Shown: positions 5,878-7,694 of the stretch, one piece after another
How positions within the stretch are numbered: position 1 is the first letter of the stretch
Layout: the number at the start of each line of letters is the position of its first letter
Assembly (NCBI GenBank): GCA_007118195.1
Contig: SKSA01000306.1
Span: forward strand, 1 to 7,694
Length of the DNA stretch: 7,694 nt
Origin: Anaerobacillus sp.
GTDB lineage: Bacteria; Bacillota; Bacilli; Bacillales; Anaerobacillaceae
Reading direction: 5' to 3'
Program-made: the position numbers and the translations under genes
The notes under the pieces: generated by a model
Databases searched by the model: none
The model's input: only the letters and a program-made list of their open reading frames with translations
What the model was told of the DNA's origin: nothing

Positions 5878-6869
5878 AGAACGCTGTACAAAATTCAGTT
5901 CAACCCAGTGAGGTTCCAATTAAACAATCACCAAAGGTATTAAACCCTATTTTAGAATTTTTAAAAGAGCAACCTGTATGGATTGTTGTAGTTGGCTGTC
6001 TTATTTTCTTTAGTTTCTTAAGTCCCCACTTTCTAACCGTTCAAAACTTAACCAATATCCTTTTACAATCTTCAATTATTGGATTTATGGCTATTGGTAT
6101 GACCTACATTATGATCAACGGAAATATCGATCTATCAGTAGGGGCGACGATGGCATTAGCCGCAGTTCTAGTTATTGGTCTACAACCATTTGGATTAGTA
6201 TTTGCTATTGTTATTAGTTTACTAGCTGGGATGGCAGTTGGGGCATTGAATGGATGGTTTGTAACGAAAGTAGGAATAAACGCTTTTGTCGTAACGCTTG
6301 GGGCGATGATCGGTGTAAGAGGACTTGTATTTGTTTACACAGGCGAACAATCGTTAGTGGGAGAAAATTTCACATTTGCTGATCTAGGTGCTAGTTATAT
6401 CGGTCCGCTTCCACTAATCGTTGTTATCTTTCTTGTAACCGTTTTCTTAGGTGAATGGGTTTTACGTAATACACCACATGGAAGAAATGCTTTTGCGGTT
6501 GGTGGGAATTATGAAGCTGCAGTAAATGCAGGGATTAAAGTAAAAAAGCATATATTAATTAACTTTATTGTCATTGGTTTTGCCGCAGCATTAGCGGGCA
6601 TTGTCTTAGCTTCAAGAATGAATGCAGCAACTCCAACACTCGGTATGGAATACGAACTTTGGGTGATAACAGCCGTTGTCCTTGGTGGTACGAAATTGAC
6701 TGGTGGTTATGGAAGTGTGTTACGTACATTTGGCGGGATACTAATCATCGGTATTCTCCGTAACGGTATGAATTTATTAAATGTTCAAGCTTATTATGTT
6801 TTGTTAATCATGGGTCTTATCCTGATTACAGTCGTCTTCATAGATAAGCGCTTCGGGAAAGTTAAATGA
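5874..6869 (+). CDS. Sugar ABC transporter permease 2 (RbsC/AraH family)
   Basis: This is the second BPD_transp_2-type permease, 331 aa, paralogous to but clearly different from permease 1. A polar cytoplasmic tail of about 33 residues precedes the first membrane segment (36-50). Motifs at matching places are NGNIDLSVGA (82-91), VTLGA (140-144), GRNAFAVGGN (203-212) and LGGTKLTGGYGS (270-281). The ATG at 5874 overlaps the TGA of permease 1; AAAGGGGG (5855-5862) lies 11 nt upstream, and coupling probably helps initiation. Most RbsC-type systems use one permease as a homodimer. A tandem of two unlike permeases recalls LsrC/LsrD (autoinducer-2) and YtfT/YjfF (galactofuranose) arrangements, which is a comparison of architecture and not a substrate assignment. 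The binding protein gene follows after 19 nt, in the same operon. Confidence 0.93.
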   Translation: MKNAVQNSVQPSEVPIKQSPKVLNPILEFLKEQPVWIVVVGCLIFFSFLSPHFLTVQNLTNILLQSSIIGFMAIGMTYIMINGNIDLSVGATMALAAVLVIGLQPFGLVFAIVISLLAGMAVGALNGWFVTKVGINAFVVTLGAMIGVRGLVFVYTGEQSLVGENFTFADLGASYIGPLPLIVVIFLVTVFLGEWVLRNTPHGRNAFAVGGNYEAAVNAGIKVKKHILINFIVIGFAAALAGIVLASRMNAATPTLGMEYELWVITAVVLGGTKLTGGYGSVLRTFGGILIIGILRNGMNLLNVQAYYVLLIMGLILITVVFIDKRFGKVK

Positions 6870-6888
6870 TTTTTTGGGAGGGGATTAT

Positions 6889-7694
6889 ATGTCAAATAAA
6901 TTAATATTTTCAGTATTTACGATTTTATTATTGATTTCGATAACTTTAATAGGCTGTAGTAATAATAGTGAAAGTCAAGCAAAGGAAAATGAAGTGAAAA
7001 CGAAAGATAATATTGTGATCGGTATTACTCAAAATAATGTCGGAGTAGATAGTTATCAGACAACCTATGACAAAGCTTTTAGAGAATATGCAACAGAACA
7101 AGGGGTACAAACATCAGTATTGGATGCAGGTGGAGATGTGGCTCGTCAAATTAGTCAAATTGAAGACTTCATTCAACAAAATGTTGATGTCATTATCATA
7201 TGGCCTACAAATGGTAAAGCTGTAGTACCGGCAGTTAGAAATGCTCAAAGAGCTGGGATACCCGTTCTGATCACAAACTCAAAAATAGATGAGTCAGGGT
7301 ATGAATTCATTGCAGCATTTTCTGGTCCAGATAATGTAACACAGGGACGCAATGCAGCTGAAATGATGATTGAAGCATTAGGTGGTACAGGGAAAATCGT
7401 CGAAATTACCGGACTACCAGGGTATACAACTGCTGTTGAAAGATCAGAAGGTTTCCATGAAGTAATTGAAGCTCATGGAGGAATAGAAATTATCGAAAGT
7501 CAACCTGGAGATTGGAATCGTGAAAGAGCTCAAAGAGTCATGGAAAATTTCTTAACGAAATATCCAGACATTGATGGGATTTATGCAGCTGATGATAACA
7601 TGGGCGTGGGGGCACTTAATTCAATTCGTGAAAGAGGTCTACAAGGTAAAATAAAAATTACAGGAGCTACACTATTTGGTGACGGATATGATGC
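6889..7694 (+). CDS. Sugar ABC transporter substrate-binding lipoprotein (SBP2), 3' end outside window
   Basis: The frame opens at ATG 6889 after GGGAGGGG (6876-6883, 5-nt spacing) and stays open to the window edge: 268 complete codons of about 330 expected. The signal is MSNK, a hydrophobic core and lipobox LIGC with the lipidated Cys at residue 23. The linker is about six residues shorter than in SBP1, and the RbsB-like domain begins at IVIGITQNN. It matches SBP1 almost without gaps: DAGGDVARQI, QQNVDVIIIWP, NGKAVVPA, GIPVLITNS, IDESG, GPDNV, QPGDWNRE and RVMENFLTKY are the same or nearly so, and identity is about two-thirds by eye. It is the natural partner of permeases 1 and 2, lying 19 nt downstream. 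The ATPase gene of the transporter is expected after it. The ligand probably overlaps that of SBP1. Confidence 0.94.
   Translation, partial: MSNKLIFSVFTILLLISITLIGCSNNSESQAKENEVKTKDNIVIGITQNNVGVDSYQTTYDKAFREYATEQGVQTSVLDAGGDVARQISQIEDFIQQNVDVIIIWPTNGKAVVPAVRNAQRAGIPVLITNSKIDESGYEFIAAFSGPDNVTQGRNAAEMMIEALGGTGKIVEITGLPGYTTAVERSEGFHEVIEAHGGIEIIESQPGDWNRERAQRVMENFLTKYPDIDGIYAADDNMGVGALNSIRERGLQGKIKITGATLFGDGYD

Noticed and set aside
970..7694. Insertion sequence, tRNA-linked island, CRISPR array or attachment site
   Set aside because: No transposase or integrase frame, tRNA-like sequence, regularly spaced repeats or flanking direct repeats were seen; the repeats between SBP genes are explained by paralogy.

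Overview
The window looks like chromosome from a low-G+C Gram-positive bacterium of the Bacillus type. The DNA is AT-rich, the ribosome binding sites are strong (AGGAGG/GGGAGG), several genes start with TTG, the terminators are hairpin-plus-T-tract, both binding proteins carry Gram-positive lipoprotein signals, and the first gene is a Bacillus-like pyruvate carboxylase. The exact genus cannot be told from the sequence.

Layout: (1) 1-969 is the 3' end of pyruvate carboxylase, closed by a clear terminator (976-1010). (2) About 1020-1840 is a GntR/FCD-family repressor gene with its own upstream operator-like site and a perfect-palindrome terminator. (3) 1761-2075 is a 315-nt stretch without a large gene. 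It holds that terminator, an inverted repeat over a promoter, an operator-like palindrome and an 11-codon leader ORF. (4) 2076-4000 holds a lipoprotein sugar-binding protein (SBP1), a weak stem-loop, and a short-chain dehydrogenase (SDR). (5) 4001-4804 has a second promoter/operator and a second GntR/FCD regulator about half identical to the first. (6) 4852-7694 has another operator-like site, two different RbsC/AraH-type permeases that overlap by 4 nt, and a second lipoprotein binding protein (SBP2). SBP2 is a close paralogue of SBP1 and runs off the right edge.

Together, 1020-7694 reads as one carbohydrate (or carbohydrate-like) uptake and oxidation locus: two binding proteins feed a two-permease ABC transporter, and an NAD(P)-dependent dehydrogenase probably acts on the substrate or a product of it. 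The ATPase is not in the window and is expected past position 7694. The same palindrome, TAATCGATTA, or a one-mismatch form of it, lies upstream of four transcription units (1037, 1946, 4112, 4852) and nowhere else that I noticed. This makes a small local regulon controlled by one or both GntR proteins the best reading. The substrate cannot be named from the sequence. The most interesting points are the shared operator, the paired duplications (regulators and binding proteins) and the leader peptide before SBP1. The system belongs to known families; what may be new is the arrangement and the substrate.
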